Below, piece after piece: positions 7,304 to 15,105 of a DNA stretch of 21,454 nucleotides. The first letter of the stretch is position 1; each line of letters begins with the position of its first letter. A program made the position numbers and the translations under genes. A model generated the notes under the pieces. The model did not search any database and was not told the DNA's origin. It was given only the letters and a program-made list of their open reading frames with translations. The stretch spans positions 1-21,454 of the forward strand of contig DATGWF010000014.1 of the NCBI GenBank assembly GCA_035299585.1, read 5' to 3'. The DNA is from DATGWF01 sp035299585. GTDB lineage: Bacteria; Actinomycetota; Actinomycetes; Actinomycetales; Microbacteriaceae.

Positions 7304-8785
7304 GTGACTCGCGACATTCGTCCTTGGCCCGCACTGTGGGCCCTGCTCATCGGATTCTTCATGATCCTGGTCGACTCGACCATCGTGAACATCGCCAATC
7401 CGGCCATCATGGAACACTTCGATGCCGGCATCACCGAGGTGATCTGGGTCACGAGCGCGTACCTGTTGAGCTACGCGGTGCTCCTCTTGCTTGCTGGCCG
7501 ACTCGGTGACCGCTTCGGCCCGAAGACGCTCTTCCTCACCGGCCTCGTCGTGTTCACCATCGCCTCCGCATGGTGCGGACTCGCCGATAGCATCACCATG
7601 CTCATCGTTGCCCGCGTGGTGCAGGGCATCGGTGGGGCGTTGCTCACGCCGCAGTCGATGGCCATCATCACTCGGATTTTCCCTCCGCAGCAGCGCGGCG
7701 CCGCGATGGGCATCTGGGGTGCCGCCGCCGGTGTGGCTCTGCTCGTCGGCCCGCTCGCCGGGGGTCTCCTCGTCGACAGCCTCGGTTGGGAATGGATCTT
7801 CTTCGTCAACCTTCCCGTCGGCGTGATCGGTTTCATCCTGGCTTGGACCTATGTTCCGAAGCTGGAAACCCACCCACACCGTTTCGACTGGATTGGTGTC
7901 GCACTGAGCGCCGTCGGCATGTTCCTCCTGGTCTTCGGTATCCAAGAGGGTGAAACCTATGACTGGGGAACCATCACCGGACCGATTACCGTCTGGGGCA
8001 TGATTGCAAGCGGCCTCGTTGTGATGACGCTGTTCATCGTGTGGCAAGCCCGCAACCGCAGTGAACCGCTCCTGCCGCTGGGCCTGTTCCGTGACCGCAA
8101 CTTCGCTATTGCCAATGGCGCGATTTCAATGATGGGCATGGTCGTCTCGTCGATGGTCATCCCGCTCATTTTCTTCACCCAGATTGTGCTCGGCTACTCG
8201 CCGACCAATTCGGCGCTCATTTTGTTGCCGATGGCGCTGCTCGTGATGCCGCTCTCGCCGGTGTTCGGCAAGCTCATCGGTCGCTACAACCCGAAGTGGT
8301 TCGTGCTCGCCGGCTTCGTGATTTTCGCAATCTCGCTCTACGTGTACTCGCTCACCTTCCAACCGGGACAGAGCTGGGCCATCCTGCTCATTCCCTCGGC
8401 GATCATGGGCGTCGGCCAGGCCGCCATTTGGGGTCCGCTCGGAACCATTGCCACGCGGAACCTGCCGATGCATCAGGCCGGCGCGGGCTCGGGCATCTAC
8501 AACACCACCCGCCAGATTGGCGCCGTTATCGGTTCGGCGGCAATATCGGCGCTCATCACTGCTCGACTGACTGCGAACATCCCGGGGTATACCGAGGCCT
8601 CGGCGCAGCACTCGACCGGCGCCTTGCCGGACATGGTTGCGCAGCCGTTTGCCGATGCGATGGCGCAAGCCCTCTGGTTGCCTATCATCGCGGTGTCACT
8701 CGCAGCCGTGCTGTCGCTCTTCTTGGAGAAGCCAAAGCCGGTCGCGTGGGGCGCCCCCGCAGAGGCGGCCGCTGCCGCCCACTAA
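7304..8785 (+). CDS. DHA2-family MFS multidrug efflux transporter (EmrB/QacA type)
   Basis: A proton-driven drug exporter with predicted 14 membrane helices. Helix 1 carries the DHA2 signature DSTIVNIANPAI; the loop 2-3 motif A is GRLGDRFGPK; ARVVQGIGGALLTP is motif B; and the helix 5 motif C region is GVALLVGPLAGGLL, diagnostic of antiporters. With the start at GTG 7304 (codons VTRDIRPWPALW, purine-rich AAAGAGAA upstream) the protein is 493 residues, normal for the family. An ATG at 7208 in the same frame would add 32 polar residues and would overlap the purS operator, so it is less likely. The substrate is unknown. The gene diverges from purS and is followed by a strong hairpin shared with the convergent PLP enzyme. 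Confidence 0.92.
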   Translation: MTRDIRPWPALWALLIGFFMILVDSTIVNIANPAIMEHFDAGITEVIWVTSAYLLSYAVLLLLAGRLGDRFGPKTLFLTGLVVFTIASAWCGLADSITMLIVARVVQGIGGALLTPQSMAIITRIFPPQQRGAAMGIWGAAAGVALLVGPLAGGLLVDSLGWEWIFFVNLPVGVIGFILAWTYVPKLETHPHRFDWIGVALSAVGMFLLVFGIQEGETYDWGTITGPITVWGMIASGLVVMTLFIVWQARNRSEPLLPLGLFRDRNFAIANGAISMMGMVVSSMVIPLIFFTQIVLGYSPTNSALILLPMALLVMPLSPVFGKLIGRYNPKWFVLAGFVIFAISLYVYSLTFQPGQSWAILLIPSAIMGVGQAAIWGPLGTIATRNLPMHQAGAGSGIYNTTRQIGAVIGSAAISALITARLTANIPGYTEASAQHSTGALPDMVAQPFADAMAQALWLPIIAVSLAAVLSLFLEKPKPVAWGAPAEAAAAAH

Positions 8786-8793
8786 GGCGAACA

Positions 8794-8833
8794 ACGAGTG
8801 CCCCCGGAACCGTCAGGTTCCGGGGGCACTCGT
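8794..8833. terminator. Bidirectional hairpin terminator
   Basis: A perfect inverted repeat with 18-bp arms (8794-8811 and 8816-8833) and a four-base GTCA loop, very GC-rich (core CCCCCGGAACC / GGTTCCGGGGG). It starts 9 bp after the MFS stop and lies 25 bp from the stop of the convergent PLP enzyme. There is no U-tract on either side, as is common for actinobacterial hairpin terminators. Confidence 0.85.
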
Positions 8834-8858
8834 CACCCGTGGTGACGATGGGAAGCGG

Positions 8859-9923
8859 TTACACCGAGTCGAGTGCGCGCTGCAGATCAACGGCGAGGTC
8901 GTCGACGTGTTCGATTCCGACCGACAACCGAACCAGTCCCTCGGGAATCGAGAGCGATTCACCCGGGTGCCGGCGGCGGCGCTCGAGCGTCGATTCGACC
9001 CCACCCAGGCTTGTTGCGTGACGCCACAGCTCGAGGGCGGCGATGAACCGCTCGGCACGGTCTGCATCGGCAAACACGAAGGCGACAATGCTGCCGAAAT
9101 CGGGGTAGCGCACCTCGGCGAGAGCCGGGTGCGAGCCAAACCGTCGCACGAGTTCGGCCGCATTGGCGCTTGCCCGCTCGACCCGAAGCGACAGGGTTCG
9201 CAGGCCGCGCAAAGCGAGGTAGAGCTCCATCGGCCCGGCGATCCCTCCGAGGAGCTTTCGGCGGGTGGCCAGCTCGGCGTGGAGTTCCTCATCGCGGACA
9301 ACGAGGGCCCCGAGGACCACGTCCGAGTGGCCGGCCAGCGACTTCGTCGCCGAATGCATCACAATGTCGGCGCCCCACTCCAACGGGCGTTGCAGTACCG
9401 GGGTCGCAAAGGTGTTGTCCACCACCGAGCGGACACCGGCGGCGTGAGCGGCCGCGAGCAGTGTAGGCAGATCTGCAACCTCGAGGGCCGGATTGGTTGG
9501 GGACTCGAGCCAGGCGAGCGCCGCCCCGGGCAGCGCGGCGACCACCGCAGCGGTGTCGAGGATGTCGACTTCGGTGACACTCAGGCGACCGGCGTTCTGT
9601 GCTGAATGCAGCAGAGCAATCGTGCCGAGGTAGCTGTGCCGCGGGACCACGACGCGACCACCGTTTGGCACGAGGTCGATGACCGCTGCGGTCGCGGCCA
9701 TTCCGGACGCAAATGCGAGTGCGTGGCCGCCCTCGAGCGCGCCGAGGGTCTCCTCGAAGGCACGCGAGTTTGGATGGTTGTATCGGGCGTACTCGAGCTC
9801 ACCGCCCGCGCCAAACGCCGAAGCGAACACCACCGGTTCGTTGAGCGGTGCATCCGGGTAATGTGCCGGACGACCGGCGCTCACCGCAAGGGTCTCGCGG
9901 TGGAAATTCTCTCGACCTGCCAT
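8859..9923 (-). CDS. Cys/Met metabolism PLP-dependent enzyme (cystathionine gamma-synthase/lyase-like)
   Basis: A 354-residue fold-type I PLP enzyme of the Cys/Met metabolism family (PF01053). The PLP-binding lysine is K194 in HSATKSLAGHSD; the cofactor Asp lies in VVDNTFATP (167-175); YARYNHPNSRAFEETL (45-60) matches the Y-x-R-x-x-NPT region; and ESPTNP (140-145) is a family landmark. It is slightly shorter than typical 380-400 residue members. Sequence alone does not separate gamma-synthase, gamma-lyase or methionine gamma-lyase activity. The neighbours are unrelated to sulfur metabolism. The start is ATG at 9923; TAGGGT seven bases upstream suggests a leaderless or near-leaderless message, although AGGG could also serve as a weak Shine-Dalgarno. 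Confidence 0.9.
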   Translation of the reverse strand: MAGRENFHRETLAVSAGRPAHYPDAPLNEPVVFASAFGAGGELEYARYNHPNSRAFEETLGALEGGHALAFASGMAATAAVIDLVPNGGRVVVPRHSYLGTIALLHSAQNAGRLSVTEVDILDTAAVVAALPGAALAWLESPTNPALEVADLPTLLAAAHAAGVRSVVDNTFATPVLQRPLEWGADIVMHSATKSLAGHSDVVLGALVVRDEELHAELATRRKLLGGIAGPMELYLALRGLRTLSLRVERASANAAELVRRFGSHPALAEVRYPDFGSIVAFVFADADRAERFIAALELWRHATSLGGVESTLERRRRHPGESLSIPEGLVRLSVGIEHVDDLAVDLQRALDSV

Positions 9924-9930
9924 GCGACCA

Positions 9931-9936
9931 ACCCTA
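9931..9936 (-). promoter_or_regulatory. Possible -10 box TAGGGT of the PLP enzyme
   Basis: TAGGGT on the minus strand ends seven bases before the ATG at 9923, one base off the six-base spacing of the other leaderless candidates here. Its AGGG core may instead act as a ribosome binding site. Confidence 0.35.
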
Positions 9937-9967
9937 CGCGCTCAACAGACCCGCTTGAATAGGGGTC

Positions 9968-10858
9968 ATGGTCGCAATCGTGCTCGCGTTGGTCTCAGCC
10001 CTCGGCTACGGCATCTCCGATTTCTACGGGGCGCTCGCAACGCGTCGGCTCGGCGCGATTTCGGCAACGCTCGCGAGCTACAGTTCGGGCGTGCTCGTGC
10101 TCGGACTTGGCGTGCTGATTGTGCCGGGCGCATGGTCGGTCGAGACGGTCACCTTCGGGGCGCTCGCCGGCGTGCTTGTCGGTGCCGGGTTCCTGAGCTT
10201 CTACGCCGCTATTGCGCGGGGCCCGGTCGCCATTCTCGCTCCCATGATTGCTGTGGTGTACGCCACGGTTCCGGTGTGCTGGGTGATCGCCCGCGGTGAA
10301 CAGCTGCCCGCACTGGCATGGGCCGGAGTCGCCCTCGGAGTGCTCGCCGTCCTGTTGCTGTCCGTTCCCGCTCCGGGCGGAGCGGAGAGCGACGAGGAAC
10401 GCGCCGCCGAGGACGCCGCGGGTCAGCGCCGCGGCCCGAGTATCGCCGCGCTGCTCATGGGCTTGGGCGCGGCCCTCGGCATGGGCGGAGCTTCGGTTGC
10501 GCTCGACTACGTTCCGCACGATTCCGGGCTCACCTCGGCACTCGTGGAAACCATCGTTGCCGTGGTGTTGCTGTCGCTCGTGTTCGCATTCGTCCCTCGG
10601 CCCGGACGTGGCGAGGTCGACTCCAGGGCGCTCTGGATCGCGCTCGGCTCGGGCGTGTTGCTCGCCGTCGGTAACGGCCTGTTTGTTCTCGCCTTGCAGC
10701 ACGGTTCGCTCGCGCTCGTCGGCGTGCTTGTCTCGCTCTACCCGCTCGCGACGATTCTGCTCGCTCGGTTTGTCTTGCGCGAGCACATTTCCCGAGTGCA
10801 GTGGTTGGGCATCGGCCTCGCAATCGTCGCCGCCGTGCTCATGGGTCTGGCCAAGTAG
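9968..10858 (+). CDS. EamA/DMT-superfamily transporter
   Basis: A 296-residue polytopic membrane protein with about ten hydrophobic helices in two EamA halves: MVAIVLALVSALGYGISDFYGAL opens the first and SIAALLMGLGAALGMGGASVAL the second. They are linked by a charged cytoplasmic stretch (ESDEERAAEDAAGQRR, about 138-155). The pattern VGVLVSLYPLATILLARFVLRE near the C-terminus is characteristic of drug/metabolite transporters. The substrate is unknown. The ATG at 9968 is 45 bp from the divergent start of the PLP enzyme, with AGGGG only two or three bases upstream. Its TAG stop directly abuts the stop of convergent kynU. Confidence 0.9.
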   Translation: MVAIVLALVSALGYGISDFYGALATRRLGAISATLASYSSGVLVLGLGVLIVPGAWSVETVTFGALAGVLVGAGFLSFYAAIARGPVAILAPMIAVVYATVPVCWVIARGEQLPALAWAGVALGVLAVLLLSVPAPGGAESDEERAAEDAAGQRRGPSIAALLMGLGAALGMGGASVALDYVPHDSGLTSALVETIVAVVLLSLVFAFVPRPGRGEVDSRALWIALGSGVLLAVGNGLFVLALQHGSLALVGVLVSLYPLATILLARFVLREHISRVQWLGIGLAIVAAVLMGLAK

Positions 10859-12130
10859 CTAATCGAGCTCGAGCACACTCCGGAGAGTGTCGCGCACGAG
10901 TGACATGCCGTGGCGGACCTCCTCGAACGCGGTTGAGAGCGGAGCGAGACCGATGCGGAGTCCCCCGGGGTCGCGGTAGTCGGGGATGACGTCCTGTGCC
11001 CACAATCGCTGGTTGACCTCGCGCATCGCCGGATGCGACAGGGTCACGTGCCCTCCACGCCACATGCCATCCCGCGGTGAGGCGAGCGTCACGCCGAGGG
11101 GAGCAAGCCAGGCGTCGGACAACCCGATGGCGTATTCGGTGAGCGCGAGCGACTTCTCTCGGATTGCGTCCATGCCGACCTCGGCGATGAGCGCGATGGT
11201 GTCCTGCATAGCGAGCATTGCGGTGATTGGCGGCGTGCCCGAAATGAAGCGACGCATGCCTGGCCCGGGTTGGTAGCCGGGGCCCATCGCGAAGGGGTTG
11301 GCGTGACCAATCCATCCGGCGATGGGTTGTGTCAGGTGCTCCTGCAGGTCGCTCCGGACGTATCCGAACGCGGGAGCGCCCGGCCCGCCGTTGAGGTATT
11401 TGTACGTGCAGCCGACCGCGAGGTCGACATTCCAAGCGTCCAGCTCGGTGAGCACCGATCCGGCCGAGTGGCAGAGGTCCCATAACACGAGGGCGCCAGC
11501 ATCGTGCGCCGCGCGAGTGAGGCTCGGCACGTCCGCGAGGAAGCCCGAGCGGTACGCGACCTGGCTCACGATGACGGTGTTGCTTCGCTCGCTCAGTGCG
11601 CCACGTAACTGTTCCAAGTTGACCCCGGCGGCCCGGTCAACCCCAATCCAGCGCACCGTCAATCCCAGCTCTTGGGCGATTGCGTCGACGATATAGCGAT
11701 CCGTCGGGAAGTTGTCGTCGTCGATGATGAGTTCGGTGCGGTTCGGATCGCGTTCGATCTGGTATGCCACGGCCGCACGAATGAACTTGTACAGCATGAC
11801 CGTCGTGGAGTCACCGATGACGGTCTGGCCGGGAGCGGCACCGAGCGCGGCTGTACCGAGCGCATCACCGATCCGGTGCGGGAGGTCGAGCCATTGTTCG
11901 TCCCAGCTCCGAATGAGACGGGTGCCCCAGTCGTGCTCGATGAACCGCGTGACCCGGTCGATGGTGGCCTTGAGTGGCCGGCCCAGCGAATTGCCATCGA
12001 AGTACGCCTGGGGAGTGCCCGGCGCATCGGAATCGACGCCGACGAACATCTCACGATAGGAGCGGAGCGAATCGGCGGCGTCGAGCGCGGCCGCATCTTC
12101 GGGGCTCGTCAGCTGAGCATCACCTGTCAT
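10859..12130 (-). CDS. kynU: Kynureninase
   Basis: Kynureninase is a PLP enzyme that cleaves L-kynurenine (or 3-hydroxykynurenine) to anthranilate (or 3-hydroxyanthranilate) and alanine. The 423-residue protein shows the family signatures YFDGNSLGRP (43-52), LWDLCHSAGS (216-225), the PLP lysine K244 in CTYKYLNGGPG, GWIGHANPFAM and FISGTPPI. Length matches bacterial KynU. It starts 9 bp after the purC stop with only a weak Shine-Dalgarno, so it looks like the last gene of a purD-purC-kynU transcript. No tryptophan 2,3-dioxygenase, formamidase or other kynurenine gene is in the window, so whether it serves tryptophan degradation or NAD synthesis is unclear. Its TAG stop abuts that of the EamA gene (TAGCTA). 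Confidence 0.95.
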   Translation of the reverse strand: MTGDAQLTSPEDAAALDAADSLRSYREMFVGVDSDAPGTPQAYFDGNSLGRPLKATIDRVTRFIEHDWGTRLIRSWDEQWLDLPHRIGDALGTAALGAAPGQTVIGDSTTVMLYKFIRAAVAYQIERDPNRTELIIDDDNFPTDRYIVDAIAQELGLTVRWIGVDRAAGVNLEQLRGALSERSNTVIVSQVAYRSGFLADVPSLTRAAHDAGALVLWDLCHSAGSVLTELDAWNVDLAVGCTYKYLNGGPGAPAFGYVRSDLQEHLTQPIAGWIGHANPFAMGPGYQPGPGMRRFISGTPPITAMLAMQDTIALIAEVGMDAIREKSLALTEYAIGLSDAWLAPLGVTLASPRDGMWRGGHVTLSHPAMREVNQRLWAQDVIPDYRDPGGLRIGLAPLSTAFEEVRHGMSLVRDTLRSVLELD

Positions 12131-12139
12131 AGCGCCAGG

Positions 12140-13057
12140 TTAGCGACTCAGGCGCGTAATGAGCTCGCGATATCGCTGTGCGGTGTCGCGAACGATGTCG
12201 TCTGGGAGCCGCGGCGGAATACCCTGCTGATCCCAGTTCGCGGCGAGCCAGTTTCGGACAACCTGCTTGTCAAAGCTGTCCATCCGGTCTGGCCCACCGT
12301 TGCAATAGCGCTCGGCATCCCAATAGCGGCTCGAATCACTCGTGAGCACCTCGTCGGCAAGGGTGAGTTCGCCGGTCGCACGGTCGGCACCGAACTCGAA
12401 CTTCGTGTCGGCGAGGATGAGGCCGCGTTCTTCGGCGACCGCGGAGGCCTCGCGGAACACTCGCAACGACGCATCGCGCAGGGCAGATGCAACCTCGACG
12501 CCGACAATGTCGACGGACTGCTCAAAGCTGATGTTTTCGTCGTGTTCGCCGAGCGGCGCCTTGTAGGCCGGCGTGTAGATGGGTTCGGGAAGCCGGTCGC
12601 CATCGCGCAAACCGGAGGGCAATGGAATGCCGCAGAGGGTTTGGCTCGACTGATATTCCTTCCAGCCGGAGCCGGTCAGGTAGCCACGCACGACACATTC
12701 GATCGGATACATGTCGAGCGGCTTCACCACCATCGAGCGCGCCGCCACCGCCTCTGGAACGGTGGGAAGCTCGCCGCTCGCGCGGTGGTTGGCAATGTCG
12801 AGCCGGTCAAACCACCAGTGGCTGAGCTCAGTGAGGAGCTGACCTTTACCCGGAATGCCCGGTCGAAGCACGTGGTCGAACGCGCTCACCCGGTCGCTCG
12901 CGACAACGAGCATGATGCTCGTGCGGTCGAGCGCATCGCCGGTCCAGGAATCGTCGTCGCTCGGGATCGAGTTCGGCACGTAGAGGTCGCGAACCTTTCC
13001 CGAGTACACGAGAGTCCACCCCTCGAGGTCGCCGCTCGTAAACATCTCGCCCGTCAT
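12140..13057 (-). CDS. purC: Phosphoribosylaminoimidazole-succinocarboxamide synthase (SAICAR synthetase)
   Basis: PurC joins CAIR and aspartate with ATP to form SAICAR, purine step 7. The 305-residue protein has SGKVRDLY (19-26), ASDRVSAFD (53-61), ECVVRGYLTGSGWKEY (120-135), the GEHDENI motif (170-176), ILADTKFEFG (214-223) and DEVLTSDSSRYW (235-246). A short acidic insertion, about residues 29-46, follows the first motif. The ATG at 13057-13055 overlaps the purD TGA in an ATGA arrangement, which predicts translational coupling; GAGGGA lies about 8 bases upstream. It is the second gene of purD-purC-kynU. Confidence 0.97.
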   Translation of the reverse strand: MTGEMFTSGDLEGWTLVYSGKVRDLYVPNSIPSDDDSWTGDALDRTSIMLVVASDRVSAFDHVLRPGIPGKGQLLTELSHWWFDRLDIANHRASGELPTVPEAVAARSMVVKPLDMYPIECVVRGYLTGSGWKEYQSSQTLCGIPLPSGLRDGDRLPEPIYTPAYKAPLGEHDENISFEQSVDIVGVEVASALRDASLRVFREASAVAEERGLILADTKFEFGADRATGELTLADEVLTSDSSRYWDAERYCNGGPDRMDSFDKQVVRNWLAANWDQQGIPPRLPDDIVRDTAQRYRELITRLSR

Positions 13058-14337
13058 CGCAGTGTTCCCTCGGCGGCCCGCTGGGCGATGTCGCGGCGGT
13101 AGTGTGAGCCCTCGAGTCGAATGTGCTCGAGCGCCGCGTAGGCCCGTTCGCGCGCATGACCGAGGTCCGAACCGAGTGCGACGACGTTCACGACTCGACC
13201 ACCGGTCGCCACAAGTGCGCCATCAGCATCGCGAGCGGTGGCCGCGTGGTCGATATGGACGCCGGCGATTGCCGCCGCAGATTCGAGCCCGTCAATCCGT
13301 CGACCGGTGAGCGGCGCGGCCGGGTAGCCCTCGCTCGCCACCACGACCGTCACGGCGGCTTCCGCCGAGAAGACCGGTTCCGGCGCGGTCTCGAGCGTGC
13401 CGGTCGCGGCCGCGAGGAGCAGGGTGGAGAGCGGTGTCTCGAGTCGCGGCAATACGGCCTCCGTTTCCGGATCACCAAATCGAGCATTGAATTCGATGAC
13501 TTTGATGCCGGTATCGGTGAGGATGAGTCCGCAATAGAGCAAGCCGACAAACGGTGTGCCGATGGAGTCGAGGTGCGAGATGACGGGCAGGGCGACCGTG
13601 CGGCGCACAGCGTCGACGAATGCCGCCTCGCTGCCGAAGCGCGCCTCCAGCCAGGGAAGCGGTGAGTAGGCGCCCATGCCGCCGGTGTTGGGGCCAGTAT
13701 CCCCGTCGCCGACGCGCTTAAAGTCTTGCGCCGGCGCGAGAGCCGCCGCCGTGTCTCCGTCGCTGAGGAAGAACAGCGACACTTCTGGACCGCTCAAGAA
13801 CTCTTCGACGAGAACCGAGCCGGTCGCCAAATAGTGCACACCATGCTCGAGTGCGGCCGCGCGATCCTCGGTGACGATGACGCCCTTACCCGCTGCGAGT
13901 CCGTCGGCCTTGACCACGTAGGGAGCTCCGAACGCATCGAGCGCGCGTTCCAGCTCGACCGCGGAGGTGACTCGTTCCGCCTGGCCGGTCGGGACCCCTG
14001 CGGCGTCCATCACTCGCTTCGCAAAGCTCTTCGAACCTTCGAGCTCGGCGGCCTGTCGACTCGGACCGAACACGGGGATACCGCGCTCGCGGAGGGCGTC
14101 GCTCACGCCGGCGACGAGCGGCGCCTCCGGTCCGACGACGACCAGCCCGATGCCCTCGGACTGAGCGAAAGCAACTACCGCGCTCGGTGAATTGGGGTCG
14201 AGGTCAACACGCTTCACATCGTCCGCGATCCCCGCATTGCCGGGTGCGCAGAACACGGTGTGGTGTTCAGCCTCGCGCGTCAATGCGCGAACGATCGCGT
14301 GTTCTCGAGCTCCCGAGCCGAGGACGAGGATTCTCAT
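13054..14337 (-). CDS. purD: Phosphoribosylamine-glycine ligase (GAR synthetase)
   Basis: PurD ligates phosphoribosylamine and glycine with ATP to give GAR, purine step 2. The 427-residue ATP-grasp protein starts MRILVLGSGAREHA (N-domain GSGAREH at 7-13) and carries VVKADGLAAGKGV (141-153), GPNTGGMGAYSP (215-226) and the metal-binding IEFNARFGDPETE (281-293). An upstream in-frame ATG would add 22 residues but is rejected because MRILVLGSG is the conserved beginning and a -10 box lies exactly before it. The gene diverges from the SCP-like gene with 31 bp between start codons, and leads the purD-purC-kynU transcript. Confidence 0.97.
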   Translation of the reverse strand: MRILVLGSGAREHAIVRALTREAEHHTVFCAPGNAGIADDVKRVDLDPNSPSAVVAFAQSEGIGLVVVGPEAPLVAGVSDALRERGIPVFGPSRQAAELEGSKSFAKRVMDAAGVPTGQAERVTSAVELERALDAFGAPYVVKADGLAAGKGVIVTEDRAAALEHGVHYLATGSVLVEEFLSGPEVSLFFLSDGDTAAALAPAQDFKRVGDGDTGPNTGGMGAYSPLPWLEARFGSEAAFVDAVRRTVALPVISHLDSIGTPFVGLLYCGLILTDTGIKVIEFNARFGDPETEAVLPRLETPLSTLLLAAATGTLETAPEPVFSAEAAVTVVVASEGYPAAPLTGRRIDGLESAAAIAGVHIDHAATARDADGALVATGGRVVNVVALGSDLGHARERAYAALEHIRLEGSHYRRDIAQRAAEGTLR

Positions 14338-14343
14338 GGCCCA

Positions 14344-14349
14344 AGGGTA
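14344..14349 (-). promoter_or_regulatory. -10 box TACCCT, leaderless promoter of purD
   Basis: On the minus strand TACCCT is followed by exactly six bases and then the purD ATG (14337), predicting a leaderless transcript. The purL/purS/purF palindrome is not present in the 31-bp divergent region, so purD-purC-kynU does not appear to share that control. Confidence 0.5.
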
Positions 14350-14368
14350 TCGCGACACAATAGTAGGC

Positions 14369-14719
14369 ATGGCACGAATCCGAATCACCGAGGCCGACGG
14401 CATCGCCGCACTTCAAGCGGCACTCGGTGAGCAGCCGAGCAGTGCGGATGTCGCTCTCGCGGTCCGATACACCCTGCAACTGTTGGCGGAGCGAGCCCCC
14501 GGGCGCGCGGTCGAAATGCGGGTGCCGCCATTCGGTGCGGTCCAGTGCATCGAGGGCCCGACGCACACCCGCGGCACTCCGCCGAACGTCATCGAAACCG
14601 ATCCGGAAACCTGGCTCGCGCTCGCGATGGGTCGAGAGCGTTGGGGGGATGCCCTCGCCGCCGGACGGATTTCCGCGAGCGGCCCGCGCGCCTCGCTCGA
14701 GGAGATCCTTCCCTTGTGA
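14369..14719 (+). CDS. Sterol carrier family protein (SCP2-like), small
   Basis: A 116-residue protein resembling the small actinobacterial proteins annotated as sterol carrier family, recognised by the C-terminal pattern HTRGTPPNVIETDPETWLAL, W at 92, ISASGPRASLEEILPL, and the preceding RVPPFGAVQCIEGP. Its biochemical role is not established. In other actinobacteria such proteins are often coded next to purF, as here with one gene between. The ATG at 14369 gives the start MARIRITEADG; the longer in-frame reading from 14192 lies within purD and is not used. No Shine-Dalgarno is evident; AATAGT four bases upstream could be a -10 box, but the spacing is poor. Confidence 0.8.
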   Translation: MARIRITEADGIAALQAALGEQPSSADVALAVRYTLQLLAERAPGRAVEMRVPPFGAVQCIEGPTHTRGTPPNVIETDPETWLALAMGRERWGDALAAGRISASGPRASLEEILPL

Positions 14720-14780
14720 TTCACCGGGAATCCGGCCGACACGTTTGCCCCGACCGACCCGGTAGTGACACGATAGCTCC

Positions 14781-15083
14781 GTGACAGACTCCGCCGAGAC
14801 CGCAACCGTTCACTCCCAACAGGTTCGCCTCCGCCGCGCACCGAAATTCGGCAGCTTCATGCTGCTCGGAGCGGGCTTCGGGGTCTTCGTCGGGGTCGCG
14901 CTTGCGGTCGGGCAACCGGTTTCCGGAAACGAGAGCCTCCAGCAGGTCATCGGATTCCTCTCCCTGCTCTGCGGTGTCATCGGAATGACGGCCGGGGCGC
15001 TCGTGGCCCTCATCTTCGACCGGATTCTGGCCCGTCGCTCGCGGACCGTCGAGGCCACCCACACCGAGGTCGAGAGCGCCTAG
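14781..15083 (+). CDS. Small two-helix membrane protein of unknown function
   Basis: A 100-residue protein with a basic N-terminal region (RLRRAPKFG), two hydrophobic segments (about 25-45 and 57-79) and a charged tail beginning DRILARRSR. The topology is a hairpin, probably with both ends in the cytoplasm. It resembles small conserved actinobacterial membrane proteins near purF, from memory of the pattern RAPKF-hydrophobic-DR; no function is known to me. The GTG start at 14781 has no convincing ribosome binding site. It is 61 bp downstream of the SCP-like gene, on the same strand, and ends 22 bp from the stop of convergent purF. Confidence 0.75.
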   Translation: MTDSAETATVHSQQVRLRRAPKFGSFMLLGAGFGVFVGVALAVGQPVSGNESLQQVIGFLSLLCGVIGMTAGALVALIFDRILARRSRTVEATHTEVESA

Positions 15084-15105
15084 GCAGCGACGCGCCCGAC
15101 CGGGA

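Noticed and set aside
6803..8047. 414-codon minus-strand frame across purS and the start of the MFS gene
   Set aside because: It overlaps purQ, purS and the MFS gene in the wrong frames and resembles no protein family.
12100..12125. Further TGAGCA half-sites, such as near the kynU start
   Set aside because: Only single half-sites inside coding sequence, with no partner half-site or -10 box at the right distance.
11672..13102. 476-codon plus-strand frame opposite kynU and purC
   Set aside because: Both genes it opposes have clear family motifs; the frame has none.
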